From contig JAAXKQ010000009.1 in NCBI GenBank assembly GCA_025612245.1, forward strand, positions 62,001 to 126,000: a DNA stretch of 64,000 bases, in the 5' to 3' direction. Source of the stretch: Ignavibacteria bacterium. Its GTDB lineage: Bacteria > Bacteroidota > Ignavibacteria > Ignavibacteriales > SURF-24. The translations under genes were made by a program, and so were the position numbers. The notes below the pieces were generated by a model. The model saw only the letters and a program-made list of their open reading frames with translations. It was not told the origin of the DNA and ran no database searches. Positions 24,755 to 34,473 of the stretch are shown here, one piece after another. Every line of letters begins with the position of its first letter. Positions within the stretch are counted from its first letter, which is position 1.

Positions 24755-27358
24755 ATGAAGAAATACAAAATTACTTTAGCCTCTTTATTATTACTATCAG
24801 CTGTTGTCTTATCTTTCCAGTATCTGACCGGTCCAAGGCTGCTGAATAACAAGGACTTTAAGGAGATGCGAATTGAAGAAGAAATGGAAGGAGAAGAAGA
24901 GGAGGCAAGACCCGGTTATGCCGATAAAATGCTCCAGTGGTATTATGAGCAGAGGTCCTATCCTTCGGGCGAAATTCCGTCTGAGTGGAGAGAAAGGGCT
25001 TTTAAGCAGATAAGCAAGAATAACCTTCAGCTTAAGAAAACCGCCTCAAGCCTGAGCTGGACACAATTAGGGCCTGGCAACATAGGCGGCAGAATACGCA
25101 GTATAATTGTAAATCCCCAGGATCCGTCCATTATGTACGTCGGTTCCGTTGCAGGCGGAATCTGGAAGACGATCAACGGCGGGGCGGGCTGGATGGCGCT
25201 GGACGATCACATGGAAAACCTTTCCATTGGATCGATGGTAATGGATCCGTCCGATCCGGATGTAATATATGCCGGCACGGGGGAAGGCTTTGCAAACATA
25301 GATGCCCTCAGGGGAGAGGGAATTTTCAAATCCACAGATGCAGGCAAAACCTGGAACAGGCTTCCTTCAACACTGAGCTCTGACTTTTATTATGTCAACA
25401 AGCTTGCTTTCGACAAAACTACAAACACACTCTGGGCCGCCACAAGGAGAGGGCTGTTTAAGTCCTTAGACGGGGGCAATACTTTCGACGTTGTAAGCGG
25501 CCTTCCCAACGGCGGAAATGTTCATGCTACCGATATAGTAATTTCCTACGACAGCCCATCCAGGATTTTTGTTGCCTTCGGGCTTTTTAACACGGCTACG
25601 GTCTACAGGAGCGCCGATGCAGGAAAAAGCTTTCAGCAGGTCTTTACGGCTTCAGGAAACGGAAGGACTGTCCTTGCCGCATCAGCTTCAGATCCCCGGG
25701 TGGTGTATCTTTCTGCGATGAAATTATCCGACTATACGGCAGGCATCATGAGGGTGACAAAAGACGGCGGCGCAAGCTGGGACACGCTGAGGGTCCCGGG
25801 GCCGAGTGGTTCAACTTATACTTCAAACCAGGCGTGGTACGACAACATAATTGCCGTCGACCCGCAGGACCCGAATACGGTTTATGCCGGCGGACTCGAT
25901 CTATATAAGTCCACCGATGGAGGCCGGAACTGGACACAGCAGACACACTGGGATAAAGAAGGCGCAAGCAACTACGTGCATGCCGATCATCACGCAATGG
26001 CAATTGACCCTTCAAACGGCAGCAATATTTATCTCGGTACAGACGGTGGCATATTCAAATCCACGAACAGGGGAACCTCATGGGTGGGGTTGAATAACGA
26101 GCTCTACATTACGCAGTTTTATTACGGAGCGGTTGATCCGGCTTCAAGTAAATATTACGGCGGCGCTCAGGATAACGGTACAATAAAGTCCGACGGGGGC
26201 ACAAACTGGTATGAGATTCTAGGTGGTGACGGCGGCTCCGTGGAGGTTGACTATAATAATCCCAATATTGTATACATGGAGTACGTTGACCTGGCAATTT
26301 TTAAGTCCACCGACGGCGGAAAAAATTATGTTAAAGCCACAAACGGAATACCCTCCGGCGGAACCAATTTCTGGTCGGGCACTTCAGACAGGGTGCAGTT
26401 TATCGCTCCTTTTACAATTGACCCCAATAATCCGGCTAACCTCATCTCCGGGACCTACAGGGTCTTCAGGACAACAAACGGCGCTTCAAGCTGGTCGCCC
26501 ATCAGCGGGGATCTTACAGGAGACGGGACGGGATCTTCCGGAGCCAAGATCACCACACTTACTGTTGCAAAAGGGAATTCCAACATTATTTATGCCGGAT
26601 GCTCAAACGGCGTCATCCGTTCGACGACAGACTGCGGAAACACCTGGAATGCCAAAGGAACGGGGCTTCCAAACCTTGCGAACACGAAAATTGTAACAGC
26701 TCCCAACGACCCGGCTACGGCCTTTGCAGTATTTTCGGGCTATTCGGACGGGCAGAAAGTCTTTAAGACTACGGATTATGGAAAGTCCTGGCAAAATATT
26801 TCGGGCAACCTTCCGAATATCCCTGTTAACTGCATTCTTGTTAACCCCGCAAATGGCAACAACCTTGTCGTAGGCACCGACCTGGGAGTTTTTACGAGCA
26901 CTGACCAGGGCTCAAGCTGGGTGCAGAATAATGACGGCCTGGCCAATGTATCGGTTTCGGATCTGGACTTCAGGGGATCGGATAACAGAATTTTTGCCGC
27001 TACACACGGAAGGGGCATGTTCTCGGCCGCGTGGAACCTGACGACTGATGTTGCATCCGACGAAAAACCAAAGTTGCCCGGTAGTTTTGAACTGGATCAG
27101 AATTACCCTAATCCTTTTAACCCTTCAACTACAATTAAATATCGTCTGGCCAAGGCTTCCAACGTCAGAGTAATGGTCTATGACGTTACCGGTAAACAGG
27201 TTGCAGAGCTTGTAGATGACTTTAAGCAGGCAGGAGAGTATGAGGTAAGCTGGATGGGGCAGGATAATTCGGGTCGCCAGGTTGCAAGCGGAGTCTATCT
27301 TTATACAATTCAGGCCGGAACATTTACAAAGTCAATGAAGATGATTTTAATGAAATAA
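24755..27358 (+). CDS. Secreted Asp-box (BNR/VPS10-like) beta-propeller protein with type IX sorting tail
   Basis: The 867-residue protein begins with a signal peptide (MKKYKITLASLLLLSAVVLS). From about residue 105 to 760 it carries at least ten Asp-box units of the S-x-D-x-G-x-x-W/F kind (STDAGKTWN, SLDGGNTFD, SADAGKSFQ, TKDGGASWD, STDGGRNWT, STDQGSSWV), forming one or two propellers as in sialidases, xyloglucanases and VPS10 proteins. No glycosidase catalytic set is obvious. Residues about 778-867 are a classical type IX sorting domain (LDQNYPNPFNPSTTIKY, VYDVTGKQV, SGVYLYTI, ending KMILMK), so it should be exported and fixed to the cell surface. Its ligand or substrate is unknown. Confidence 0.88.
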   Translation: MKKYKITLASLLLLSAVVLSFQYLTGPRLLNNKDFKEMRIEEEMEGEEEEARPGYADKMLQWYYEQRSYPSGEIPSEWRERAFKQISKNNLQLKKTASSLSWTQLGPGNIGGRIRSIIVNPQDPSIMYVGSVAGGIWKTINGGAGWMALDDHMENLSIGSMVMDPSDPDVIYAGTGEGFANIDALRGEGIFKSTDAGKTWNRLPSTLSSDFYYVNKLAFDKTTNTLWAATRRGLFKSLDGGNTFDVVSGLPNGGNVHATDIVISYDSPSRIFVAFGLFNTATVYRSADAGKSFQQVFTASGNGRTVLAASASDPRVVYLSAMKLSDYTAGIMRVTKDGGASWDTLRVPGPSGSTYTSNQAWYDNIIAVDPQDPNTVYAGGLDLYKSTDGGRNWTQQTHWDKEGASNYVHADHHAMAIDPSNGSNIYLGTDGGIFKSTNRGTSWVGLNNELYITQFYYGAVDPASSKYYGGAQDNGTIKSDGGTNWYEILGGDGGSVEVDYNNPNIVYMEYVDLAIFKSTDGGKNYVKATNGIPSGGTNFWSGTSDRVQFIAPFTIDPNNPANLISGTYRVFRTTNGASSWSPISGDLTGDGTGSSGAKITTLTVAKGNSNIIYAGCSNGVIRSTTDCGNTWNAKGTGLPNLANTKIVTAPNDPATAFAVFSGYSDGQKVFKTTDYGKSWQNISGNLPNIPVNCILVNPANGNNLVVGTDLGVFTSTDQGSSWVQNNDGLANVSVSDLDFRGSDNRIFAATHGRGMFSAAWNLTTDVASDEKPKLPGSFELDQNYPNPFNPSTTIKYRLAKASNVRVMVYDVTGKQVAELVDDFKQAGEYEVSWMGQDNSGRQVASGVYLYTIQAGTFTKSMKMILMK

Positions 27359-27407
27359 GCCCCATGTCCGGACTTCATAGGGTCAAAAAAAGAAGTGGAC
27401 AAATGGA

Positions 27408-27449
27408 AAAGGCACATTTTCCTTTTTAGGAAAATGTGCCTTTGTTTTT
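27408..27449 (+). terminator. Rho-independent terminator after the Asp-box protein
   Basis: A perfect 16-bp stem (27408-27423 with 27428-27443), TTTT loop, then GTTTTTATT. It separates the gene from the convergent deoxyhypusine-synthase-like gene. Confidence 0.9.
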
Positions 27450-27465
27450 ATTCAAGAGTATTGAA

Positions 27466-28509
27466 TTAAACCGTCTGAGGCTGCTTGGTGAAAAGCTTCT
27501 GGTGTTCTTTCGGTTTTCTTTCTTTCCAGGAACCTTTGTGATATGCATAGCCTGTAATCAAAGGCATTGCAATTGTAGCCTCGGCATAAACCATCTGTTC
27601 GTATGTGGTTTCAACCTTGCCCCATGAGCTGGCTTCCTTAAGAGTTGAACCTGAAAGGGCTCCGTCGCGTTCGTCTGCAACTGTGATCTGAACGGCGTAT
27701 TTGTGCATTGGGGCCTCTTCCTGGAGAACGTCTGCAGCAACAACAATATCCTGTGTGAAGTTTTTCGGAACGCCGCCGCCGATCATGAAAATGGCGCTTT
27801 CCTTGGAATTGATCTTGACCTGTGTAAGCTCAAGAAAATCCTTTGCCGAGTCGATGGAAACGTGCTTGTCGGGATTTTTTGTCTGGTGCATTACAAATCC
27901 GAAGCCGGCAGAGCAGTCGCTGAATGCAGGGACAAAAATCGGCACGTTCTTTTTGTAAGCGGCATAGACAACAGAATCCTCACACTTAGGTCCGCCGTTA
28001 TTTTCTAGGTAGCGTCCCATTTCATAGATGAATTCGCGTGAAGAGTAAGGACGGGGTTCGAGCGAGTCGGCAATCTTACCGATGGTTTCGTCGCAGATTC
28101 TTAATTCATCCTCGTCGATGAATGTATCATAAATCCTGTCGATTGCAAGCTCTCTCATTTCGTTGTCATTAACCCATTTGGTACCGATATAGTGCTTGAA
28201 GCCAAGAGCTTCGAAAAAGTCCTGATCAACGATCAGAGCGCCCGTGGAAACAATAGCATCGACCATGTTGTTATTGACGAGGTCAAAGACAACCTTCTTG
28301 AGTCCTGCCGAGAAAATGCTTCCTGCAAGAGTAAGGAAAATTGTGCAATCCTTTTCCTTTAGCATCATGTCATAAATTCTGGCTGCGCGGTTAAGGTCGC
28401 GGGCTGAGAAAGCCATTTTCTCCATGGCATCCACGAGTGGAACCACGTTGTTTTTCTTTATGTCGAAGTGCTGAATTGTTTCTTTGAGATAGTCTTTTTT
28501 CTCTGCCAT
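27466..28509 (-). CDS. Deoxyhypusine synthase family protein
   Basis: The 347-residue protein matches deoxyhypusine synthase over its length: LAGSIFSAGLKKVV (60-74), VDAIVSTGA, GGGVPKNF (244-251) and the active-site block ASSWGKVE with K298 in the position of the catalytic lysine. In eukaryotes and archaea the enzyme transfers aminobutyl from spermidine to eIF5A. Bacteria lack eIF5A, and some bacterial relatives act in polyamine chemistry such as homospermidine formation. The true substrate here is unknown. The ribosome-binding site AAGGAG is 11 bases before ATG. It is monocistronic. Confidence 0.85.
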   Translation of the reverse strand: MAEKKDYLKETIQHFDIKKNNVVPLVDAMEKMAFSARDLNRAARIYDMMLKEKDCTIFLTLAGSIFSAGLKKVVFDLVNNNMVDAIVSTGALIVDQDFFEALGFKHYIGTKWVNDNEMRELAIDRIYDTFIDEDELRICDETIGKIADSLEPRPYSSREFIYEMGRYLENNGGPKCEDSVVYAAYKKNVPIFVPAFSDCSAGFGFVMHQTKNPDKHVSIDSAKDFLELTQVKINSKESAIFMIGGGVPKNFTQDIVVAADVLQEEAPMHKYAVQITVADERDGALSGSTLKEASSWGKVETTYEQMVYAEATIAMPLITGYAYHKGSWKERKPKEHQKLFTKQPQTV

Positions 28510-28624
28510 TTTGTTTTTTTCTCCTTTATTTTACTTACTAATATACTAGAAAAAATCTTTTTCAACAGGGGATAATTTAGCATCTGCTTAAAGCAAAGCA
28601 GGCCCCAAATGCAGGCGGCATTTA

Positions 28625-29662
28625 TCAGAAGAACTGCTTTGCCAGCTTTAAGATCCCCTGTTTCCAGGGAACTCTGTGTGAAACGCCCGACTGGTCCTTA
28701 AAGGTTTCAAGGTTCTCGAGGTACCATTTAAAGTTTCTAATAAGGGCGTCTTTGTTGGAATATTTCGGCTTAAAGCCCAAAACTTTTTCTGCTTTTCCAA
28801 TTGAAACAAAAGAATCTTTTGAAGCAGTTTCATAAACCCATTTATACAACGGGGAGAGTTTAAGAAATTCCAGAAATTTCAGTGCAAATATAACAGGTTT
28901 TTCGGGCAAACCAACAATTTTTTTTCCGAAGCCCGCATAATCGAGCACAGCCTGGTAGTCTTCGCGCATCGTTGTAAAGTCTTTTGCCCCGATGTTAAAT
29001 GTATCGTTTACTGTTTCCTCTGGGAGTGTGGCACAGATGTAGATAGCATCGCAGAGGTCTTCAACGTCCAGGAGTTGGTAACGGTTATTGCCTTTGCCGA
29101 TCATCGGGAAGCCCTTGCCGCTTTTGGCCCAGTCGTAGAAAAGTGCAAAGACGCCAAGCCTTTCAGGGCCGATGAAAGATTTCGGGCGGAGTATCGGAAC
29201 GCACATTCCTTTCTGCCTGAAGCCCAGGCAGGCACTTTCGGCTTCAATTTTGGCCTCGCCGTAAGGGCCCACGCCTTCAAGCCTGTCGCTTTCATAGATC
29301 GGGTGATGGTCTGGTATGCCGTAAACTGCGGTAGATGAAATATGAATAAACCTCTTTACCCCCATCTCTGAAGCCGTCTGAAGGAGAAGTTTTGTGCCTT
29401 CAACGTCAGTTGAATAAATTTCTTCCTTTGAATATAATGGCAATGCGGCAGCCGTATGTACTACAACGTCAACCGATTGCATTGACTGCTTTACGTCATC
29501 TATATTTCTGATGTCACCCCTGATGACTCTTATTTTACCGATGACATCCTTGTAGTCAAATTCCGCAATATCCAGAGAGGTTACCTCCTCGTTTTTCCCG
29601 AGCAGATAGCGTACAAGGTTGATCCCGAGAAATCCGGCCCCCCCGGTTATAAGAACTCTCAT
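28625..29662 (-). CDS. NAD-dependent epimerase/dehydratase (extended SDR)
   Basis: An extended short-chain dehydrogenase of 345 residues with the nucleotide-binding motif [11 protein letters not shown] (7-17), a Ser in HISSTAVYG and the catalytic YxxxK in [11 protein letters not shown]. It resembles nucleotide-sugar epimerases and 3-beta-hydroxysteroid-type dehydrogenases; the sequence does not decide the substrate. It stands alone, with the next plus-strand gene divergent. Confidence 0.85.
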   Translation of the reverse strand: MRVLITGGAGFLGINLVRYLLGKNEEVTSLDIAEFDYKDVIGKIRVIRGDIRNIDDVKQSMQSVDVVVHTAAALPLYSKEEIYSTDVEGTKLLLQTASEMGVKRFIHISSTAVYGIPDHHPIYESDRLEGVGPYGEAKIEAESACLGFRQKGMCVPILRPKSFIGPERLGVFALFYDWAKSGKGFPMIGKGNNRYQLLDVEDLCDAIYICATLPEETVNDTFNIGAKDFTTMREDYQAVLDYAGFGKKIVGLPEKPVIFALKFLEFLKLSPLYKWVYETASKDSFVSIGKAEKVLGFKPKYSNKDALIRNFKWYLENLETFKDQSGVSHRVPWKQGILKLAKQFF

Positions 29663-29851
29663 ATTATAGTTGCCCCTAAGTTATTGTAAGTACACCCCTA
29701 AAATTAACAAATTTGCGGAATTCTCAAAAAGAATTCTTCAGTGCGGCGTAAATGCAATTTTTCTGAAACATGAGTCCAAAAACGACTGTTTAAGAGGTAT
29801 GGTTAAGCTAATGTCACTGAAACTCATTGTCATTTTTTGTATAATTGCGGG

Positions 29852-30745
29852 ATGATTAATTCAAAGGAACATAGTTCTAAAATGCCGGAGGAAGGGCGAC
29901 CGGTAAACCTTTACAGCGCGGTCGGTTCGGTTTTGCTGCACTTTGCGGTTTTCTTCGGGCTTATCTTTATAATGAGAATTGCTGAAAGCGGTTCCGGAGG
30001 CTCATACGGGGGCTACTATGTGGACATGTATTCGCCTAAGGGTGCTCCGGGAGGAGGGAATTCAAACCCGGAAGACCAGCGTGCTGTGGAAAATAAGGCT
30101 GAAGATAGATCAAAAGATATAGCCGAAGATAAAAAGAAGGAATCCCTTCCCGGCATAAAGCAGGAAAAATCGGCAGAAAAGGAAATCCTGAGAACGGGGA
30201 AATACGTTGAGAAAAAAGATCCCGGGGAAAAACCGGTCCACCAGGCTTCGGGTGAAGGCAGCGGAACGGGTTCAGTAAGAGGAGCCGGTCCTGCCGGGGG
30301 CTACTACAACATGAACTCCGGAGGCTTCGACTCCACGGGGCTCGGGCAGGTCTATCAGGAGCCAACGCTAAAGGTACGCTTAAACTACCCCTCAGGCTGG
30401 ATATACCTGGACCAGCAGAGAAAAAGAAAACTTGACGGCATAACTTTCTGGGCTTCGTTAGGCGACTATTATCCTCCGCCATATATACACGTCGAAGTGG
30501 TGGAAAAATATGTCTTTAACCCGGATCAGTACAAGTATAAGTACGATTTTGACCTCTTCACCGGTTATTATAACGACCCCGAGGAGATGGAAAACCAGGT
30601 CTCGCAGACGATATACATTAGGACGAGTGACGATGAGGATTATTCCATAAAGCTCATCATGCAGGGCCGGGAGGCGTTTAAGGAATTCCAGCCGGTATTC
30701 TTTGCCATGGTAAAATCCTTCAGGTTCGGAAATTCCATCTTCTAG
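29852..30745 (+). CDS. Membrane-anchored protein with TonB-like N-terminal layout, function unknown
   Basis: After a short cytoplasmic head there is one transmembrane segment (about 20-42, AVGSVLLHFAVFFGLIFIM), as in TonB-type proteins. A Gly/Pro-rich and charged linker (about 50-170) follows, then a compact domain of ~125 residues (TLKVRLNYPSGWIYLDQQ to the C-terminus) with many Tyr and Asp residues. That domain is not the classical TonB C-terminus. I chose ATG 29852 over an upstream TTG at 29837; a third option is ATG 29882 with AAGGA before it. The next gene is a DUF4412 protein 110 bases on. Confidence 0.6.
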   Translation: MINSKEHSSKMPEEGRPVNLYSAVGSVLLHFAVFFGLIFIMRIAESGSGGSYGGYYVDMYSPKGAPGGGNSNPEDQRAVENKAEDRSKDIAEDKKKESLPGIKQEKSAEKEILRTGKYVEKKDPGEKPVHQASGEGSGTGSVRGAGPAGGYYNMNSGGFDSTGLGQVYQEPTLKVRLNYPSGWIYLDQQRKRKLDGITFWASLGDYYPPPYIHVEVVEKYVFNPDQYKYKYDFDLFTGYYNDPEEMENQVSQTIYIRTSDDEDYSIKLIMQGREAFKEFQPVFFAMVKSFRFGNSIF

Positions 30746-30855
30746 TGTTCCTCCCAAAAACTTTTCAATTGGTGAAAGTTTGCAATAATTCCATTGCAAA
30801 TGATTTTATTTCATCTATTTTTAATTAAATGGGAAAATTTACAGGAAAGTATAAT

Positions 30856-31554
30856 ATGAAAAAAATAAAGATGCTATTATTCGCAATGAATATAGTTATT
30901 CTGTTCTCATGTCTGAATTCTATACTGGCACAGGATAGGAATGAAAAGTTTGAAGGCACGGTGGAACTGAAGCTTCATGGAAAGAAAAGCAGCAACGAGA
31001 TTAAGTATTACGCCAAGGGCAACATGGCAAGGGTTGAGATGGGGGACAATGCCGGAAAACAGGCGAGTCTGCCTTTGCAGGGAACGGTAATCTTTAAGGA
31101 AGACAGGATGTTCATACTTATGCCTTCAAGGAAGACATACTTGGAAAAGCCTCTTAGCATAACTACCAAACTGAATGAGATTAGCCGCAAGGAAGACCTG
31201 GACAACAGGATTACAAGAACGGGGGAAGAGAAGGACATTCTTGGCTACAAGGCGGCTAAGTGGCTCGTGAAAACAAACAGCGGGGAGCTTGAACTCTGGA
31301 GCACGCAGGAGCTGGGAAATTTCCTGTTCTTCCAGAATCAGGACTCTACAGCCTATCCGGAGTGGTTCCGGAAGGTGACCTCGGGGGGCTTTTTCCCGCT
31401 CCTGGTCGTTCAGCGCGACTTAAATGGCGATGAAATTAACCGCCTGGAAGTTACAGACGTAAAAAAGGGGAACGTGGAGGATAATTATTTTGAGATTCCG
31501 CAGGACTTTAAGAGGACCGAAGGAGGAAGGGAAAGCAGGCACGGGGGGAAATAG
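30856..31554 (+). CDS. DUF4412-like exported protein
   Basis: The protein has a signal peptide (MKKIKMLLFAMNIVIL, end near ILAQ) and a beta-rich body with the DUF4412-like order FEGTVELKLHGKK, KGNMARVEM, FILMPSRKTY, and a later GYKAAKWLV segment. The function of this group is unknown; it is periplasmic or outer-membrane associated by signal. The start at 30856 has AGGAAAG upstream; a longer frame from 30829 would place extra polar residues before the signal peptide. Confidence 0.7.
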   Translation: MKKIKMLLFAMNIVILFSCLNSILAQDRNEKFEGTVELKLHGKKSSNEIKYYAKGNMARVEMGDNAGKQASLPLQGTVIFKEDRMFILMPSRKTYLEKPLSITTKLNEISRKEDLDNRITRTGEEKDILGYKAAKWLVKTNSGELELWSTQELGNFLFFQNQDSTAYPEWFRKVTSGGFFPLLVVQRDLNGDEINRLEVTDVKKGNVEDNYFEIPQDFKRTEGGRESRHGGK

Positions 31555-31653
31555 GGGGCTGAATTATGGCCTGAAGGAGAGGCCAAAAAAGGGGGGAAAT
31601 TCGTATAAAGGGCTTAAAACTAAAGAATTTATAGAAAAATCTTTTTTGCTTTC

Positions 31654-31685
31654 TTGACTTTGTTTTAATATAGAGTTAACTTTAA
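31654..31685 (+). promoter_or_regulatory. Candidate promoter of the rplM-rpsI operon
   Basis: TTG at 31654-31656 and TAACTTTA at 31678-31685 are 21 bases apart, fitting the Bacteroidota TTG-N19-21-TAnnTTTG pattern. The transcript would carry a leader of roughly 35 bases before GTG 31728. Confidence 0.45.
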
Positions 31686-31727
31686 GACCTTTATTGGGAA
31701 ATAATAGTTGATTCGGAGGAGAATTAA

Positions 31728-32168
31728 GTGAAACAAGAAAAAATGACCAGATTTATCAGCACAGAGAACGCTGCTAAAAAATGGTACGTAGTAGATGCCA
31801 AGGATCAGGTCTTAGGCAGATTGGCAGCCAGGATAGCCCGCGTTATCAGAGGCAAGGAAAAGGCAATCTTCACTCCTAATGCCGATACGGGGGATTTCGT
31901 AGTTGTCGTCAATGCCGATCAGGTTAAGATGACTGGCAAAAGGGAGTTGCAGAAAACATACTTCCATTACTCAGGATATCCAGGCGGTGCTAAAATCAGA
32001 AGTTTTGAGGAATTAGTACAGAAAGATCCTGAATTTGTCATTCAGCATGCTGTTAAAGGGATGCTCCCGAAGAACAGATTAGGCAAGAAATTAATAAAGA
32101 AGCTTAAAGTATATGCGGGCGAAAAACATCCGCATGAAGCTCAGAAACCAGAGACATTAAGTTTATAA
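31728..32168 (+). CDS. rplM: 50S ribosomal protein L13
   Basis: L13 binds 23S rRNA early in large-subunit assembly. The 146-residue protein has the conserved [21 protein letters not shown] opening in part, [10 protein letters not shown], and [13 protein letters not shown]. The GTG start at 31728 is chosen because GGAGGA lies 7 bases before it; the ATG at 31743 would be too far. It is followed by rpsI at 13 bases, the usual bacterial pairing. Confidence 0.97.
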   Translation: MKQEKMTRFISTENAAKKWYVVDAKDQVLGRLAARIARVIRGKEKAIFTPNADTGDFVVVVNADQVKMTGKRELQKTYFHYSGYPGGAKIRSFEELVQKDPEFVIQHAVKGMLPKNRLGKKLIKKLKVYAGEKHPHEAQKPETLSL

Positions 32169-32181
32169 TTGGAGTTATTTA

Positions 32182-32568
32182 ATGGTGGATAACATTTACG
32201 TCGGTCGTAGAAAAACCGCAGTTGCCAGGGTTATTTTAAGAAATGGTAATGGAAAAATTACCGTTAACGACAAGGAATTTGAACGTGCTTTCTCCCTTGA
32301 AACACACAGGGATGATATCTTAGCCCCATTTAAGGTCACAGATACACTGGGCAAATATGATGTCATTGCCAACGTTCAGGGCGGCGGTACAACAGGGCAG
32401 GCACAGGCTGTCAGGTTGGGTATTGCAAGAGCTTTGGAAGCAATTAATCCTGAATACCGTCCGGCAATGAAGGCTGAAGGCTATCTGACACGTGACCCCA
32501 GAATGGTTGAACGTAAGAAGTACGGCAGACCTAAGGCAAGAAAGAGATTCCAGTTCTCTAAGAGATAA
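32182..32568 (+). CDS. rpsI: 30S ribosomal protein S9
   Basis: S9 is a small-subunit head protein whose C-terminal tail reaches the P-site tRNA. The 128-residue product has [12 protein letters not shown] near the N-terminus, [19 protein letters not shown], and the basic tail ending in [12 protein letters not shown] precedes ATG. It is coupled to rplM. Confidence 0.98.
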   Translation: MVDNIYVGRRKTAVARVILRNGNGKITVNDKEFERAFSLETHRDDILAPFKVTDTLGKYDVIANVQGGGTTGQAQAVRLGIARALEAINPEYRPAMKAEGYLTRDPRMVERKKYGRPKARKRFQFSKR

Positions 32569-32613
32569 TCTCTCTTACAACCTGGCAGAAAACAATTTTT
32601 TATTAACTATTCA

Positions 32614-32621
32614 TACTTTTG
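32614..32621 (+). promoter_or_regulatory. Candidate -7 element of an rpsB-tsf promoter
   Basis: TACTTTTG exactly fits TAnnTTTG and lies in the 130-base gap between rpsI and rpsB, leaving a leader of about 70 bases. No clear TTG box is at the expected upstream distance. Confidence 0.35.
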
Positions 32622-32698
32622 GATTTGCCGACTGTGTCCCGCATGAAAAGGGATTTAGGTGAAGATGAAAAAAGTAGAAGTAAAACAGGAACTAGCAA

Positions 32699-33544
32699 AT
32701 GAAGAACATCGATTTAACCGAACTGATCGAGGCAGGTGCTCATTTCGGGCATTTGACCCGCCGCTGGAATCCCAAAATGAAACCATATATCTTTATGGAA
32801 AAAAACGGGATTCACATCATAGACTTAAAGAAAACCAAAACTTTAATCAACGATGCCGCTGAAAGCATGACCAAACTTGTAGCCGAAGGAAAGAAAGTAA
32901 TGTTCGTCGGCACAAAGAAACAGGCAAAGCACATCATAGCCAATGAAGCTAAAAGATGCGAACAGAACTGGGTCAGTGAAAGATGGCTGGGCGGCATGCT
33001 CACAAACTTCTCAACTATTCGCAAAAGTATCAAACGCCTTACAAACATCGAAAAGATGGAAAACGACGGTACTTTTGACAAGATTACCAAAAAAGAAAGA
33101 CTTTTCCTTTCAAGGGAAAAAGATAAATTAAGAAAAGTGCTCGACGGTGTGGAAACAATGACAAAGCTGCCAGGCGCACTTTTTGTCGTTGATATCAAAA
33201 AAGAGGCAATTGCCGTACAGGAAGCCATCAGGCTCAATATCCCGATCTTTGCTATCGTGGATACCAACTGCGATCCTGATGTTGCTGATTATGTAATTCC
33301 TGCCAATGATGATGCAGTCAAGACAATTGAACTGATCACTAAGGTTATGGCTGATGCTGTGGTTGAAGGACTTGGAAAAGCCAAGGAACTCAGAGCCCAG
33401 GAAGCAGCCGAAAAGGAAAGACAGAGAAAAGAACGCGGCGAGGAAGAAGTTGAAGCCAAGGAAACAGTAAAAGACGCCAGACCGGCCAGAGAACCAAGAC
33501 GCGACAGACGTCCTAATAAAGAAACCGAATCAAGGAAAAGGTAA
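32699..33544 (+). CDS. rpsB: 30S ribosomal protein S2
   Basis: S2 joins the 30S subunit last and binds S1. The core is complete: [37 protein letters not shown] and [19 protein letters not shown]. The C-terminus (from about 225) is a 55-residue Glu/Lys/Arg-rich extension, longer than in E. coli. AGGA lies 8 bases before ATG. It is followed 2 bases later by tsf, the near-universal order. Confidence 0.98.
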   Translation: MKNIDLTELIEAGAHFGHLTRRWNPKMKPYIFMEKNGIHIIDLKKTKTLINDAAESMTKLVAEGKKVMFVGTKKQAKHIIANEAKRCEQNWVSERWLGGMLTNFSTIRKSIKRLTNIEKMENDGTFDKITKKERLFLSREKDKLRKVLDGVETMTKLPGALFVVDIKKEAIAVQEAIRLNIPIFAIVDTNCDPDVADYVIPANDDAVKTIELITKVMADAVVEGLGKAKELRAQEAAEKERQRKERGEEEVEAKETVKDARPAREPRRDRRPNKETESRKR

Positions 33545-33546
33545 TT

Positions 33547-34416
33547 ATGGAAATTAGTGCAGAACAAGTCAAATCATTAAGAGAAAAAACCGGTGCAGGT
33601 ATGATGGACTGCAAGAAAGCCCTTACCGAAGCCGCCGGCGATTTCGACAAGGCAATTGAAGTCCTCAGAAAGAAAGGTGCTTCTGTAGCAGCAAAGAGAG
33701 CTGAAAGAACAGCTAACGAAGGCCTTGTGCTTACTTACGTTTCAGACGACAAGAAGACTGCCGTAATGGTAGAAGTTAACTGCGAAACTGACTTTGTGGC
33801 CAAGAGTGATGACTTCCAGAACTTTGCAAAGTTTGTTCTTGATACAATAGTTAAAAATAAACCTTCCAACGTAGAGGCATTGCTCTCAATCAGCAGCGAC
33901 GGCAAAGCAGTAGCACAGGAACTTGAAAACCTGATCGGAAAGATCGGAGAGAAGATCACTGTAACACGCTTTGTTATTGAAACCTCAGCTGACGGCGCCG
34001 TAGTTGACTATGTGCACCATGGTTCAAAACTTGGTGTTTTAGTACGCGTCGACAAGATCGGCCAGGGCGACCTGAATGAAATGGTTGGCATAATGAAAGA
34101 TGTTGCCATGCAGGTCGCAGCTATGAAGCCGGGCTTCGTCTACAGGGAAGAAGTTCCAAAGGAAACTATTGATAAGGAAATCGAAATCTACAAGGAGCTT
34201 TCAAGAAAAGAAGGCAAACCGGAACAGATTCTCGAGAAAATTGCTGTGGGTAAGCTGAACAAGTATTATCAGGAAAACTGCCTCTATGAACAGGCGTTTA
34301 TAAAAGATAATACGAAAGCGGTCAGTGACCTCTTCAAGGAATACAACAAAAAGTACTCCACTGAAGCACGGCTCGTTTTGTTCCACAGATATCATTTGAG
34401 TGACGAAAAGAAGTAA
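33547..34416 (+). CDS. tsf: Translation elongation factor Ts
   Basis: EF-Ts exchanges GDP for GTP on EF-Tu. The N-terminal UBA-like module has LREKTGAGMMDCKKAL, followed by VEVNCETDFVAKSDDF in the core, and a C-terminal module. Length 289 is normal. AAAAGG precedes ATG, and the gene ends at its own terminator. Confidence 0.98.
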   Translation: MEISAEQVKSLREKTGAGMMDCKKALTEAAGDFDKAIEVLRKKGASVAAKRAERTANEGLVLTYVSDDKKTAVMVEVNCETDFVAKSDDFQNFAKFVLDTIVKNKPSNVEALLSISSDGKAVAQELENLIGKIGEKITVTRFVIETSADGAVVDYVHHGSKLGVLVRVDKIGQGDLNEMVGIMKDVAMQVAAMKPGFVYREEVPKETIDKEIEIYKELSRKEGKPEQILEKIAVGKLNKYYQENCLYEQAFIKDNTKAVSDLFKEYNKKYSTEARLVLFHRYHLSDEKK

Positions 34417-34422
34417 TTTCTT

Positions 34423-34455
34423 AAAAGGTCTTATTTAATAAGACCTTTTTTTTTA
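34423..34455 (+). terminator. Rho-independent terminator between tsf and pyrH
   Basis: A perfect 12-bp stem (34423-34434 with 34438-34449) with a very short loop runs into a long T tract. It ends 18 bases before pyrH, so it probably acts as an attenuator of read-through or pyrH has its own promoter. Confidence 0.85.
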
Positions 34456-34473
34456 TTAAATTGACGGAGAAAT

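Noticed and set aside
30036..30482. 148-residue minus-strand frame inside the TonB-like gene
   Set aside because: Composition follows the Gly/Pro/charged linker of the plus-strand gene; no start signal.
31654..31674. Sigma-70-like TTGACT with TATAGA before rplM
   Set aside because: The boxes are only 9 bases apart, too close for a sigma-70 promoter; the TTG/TAACTTTA pair fits better.
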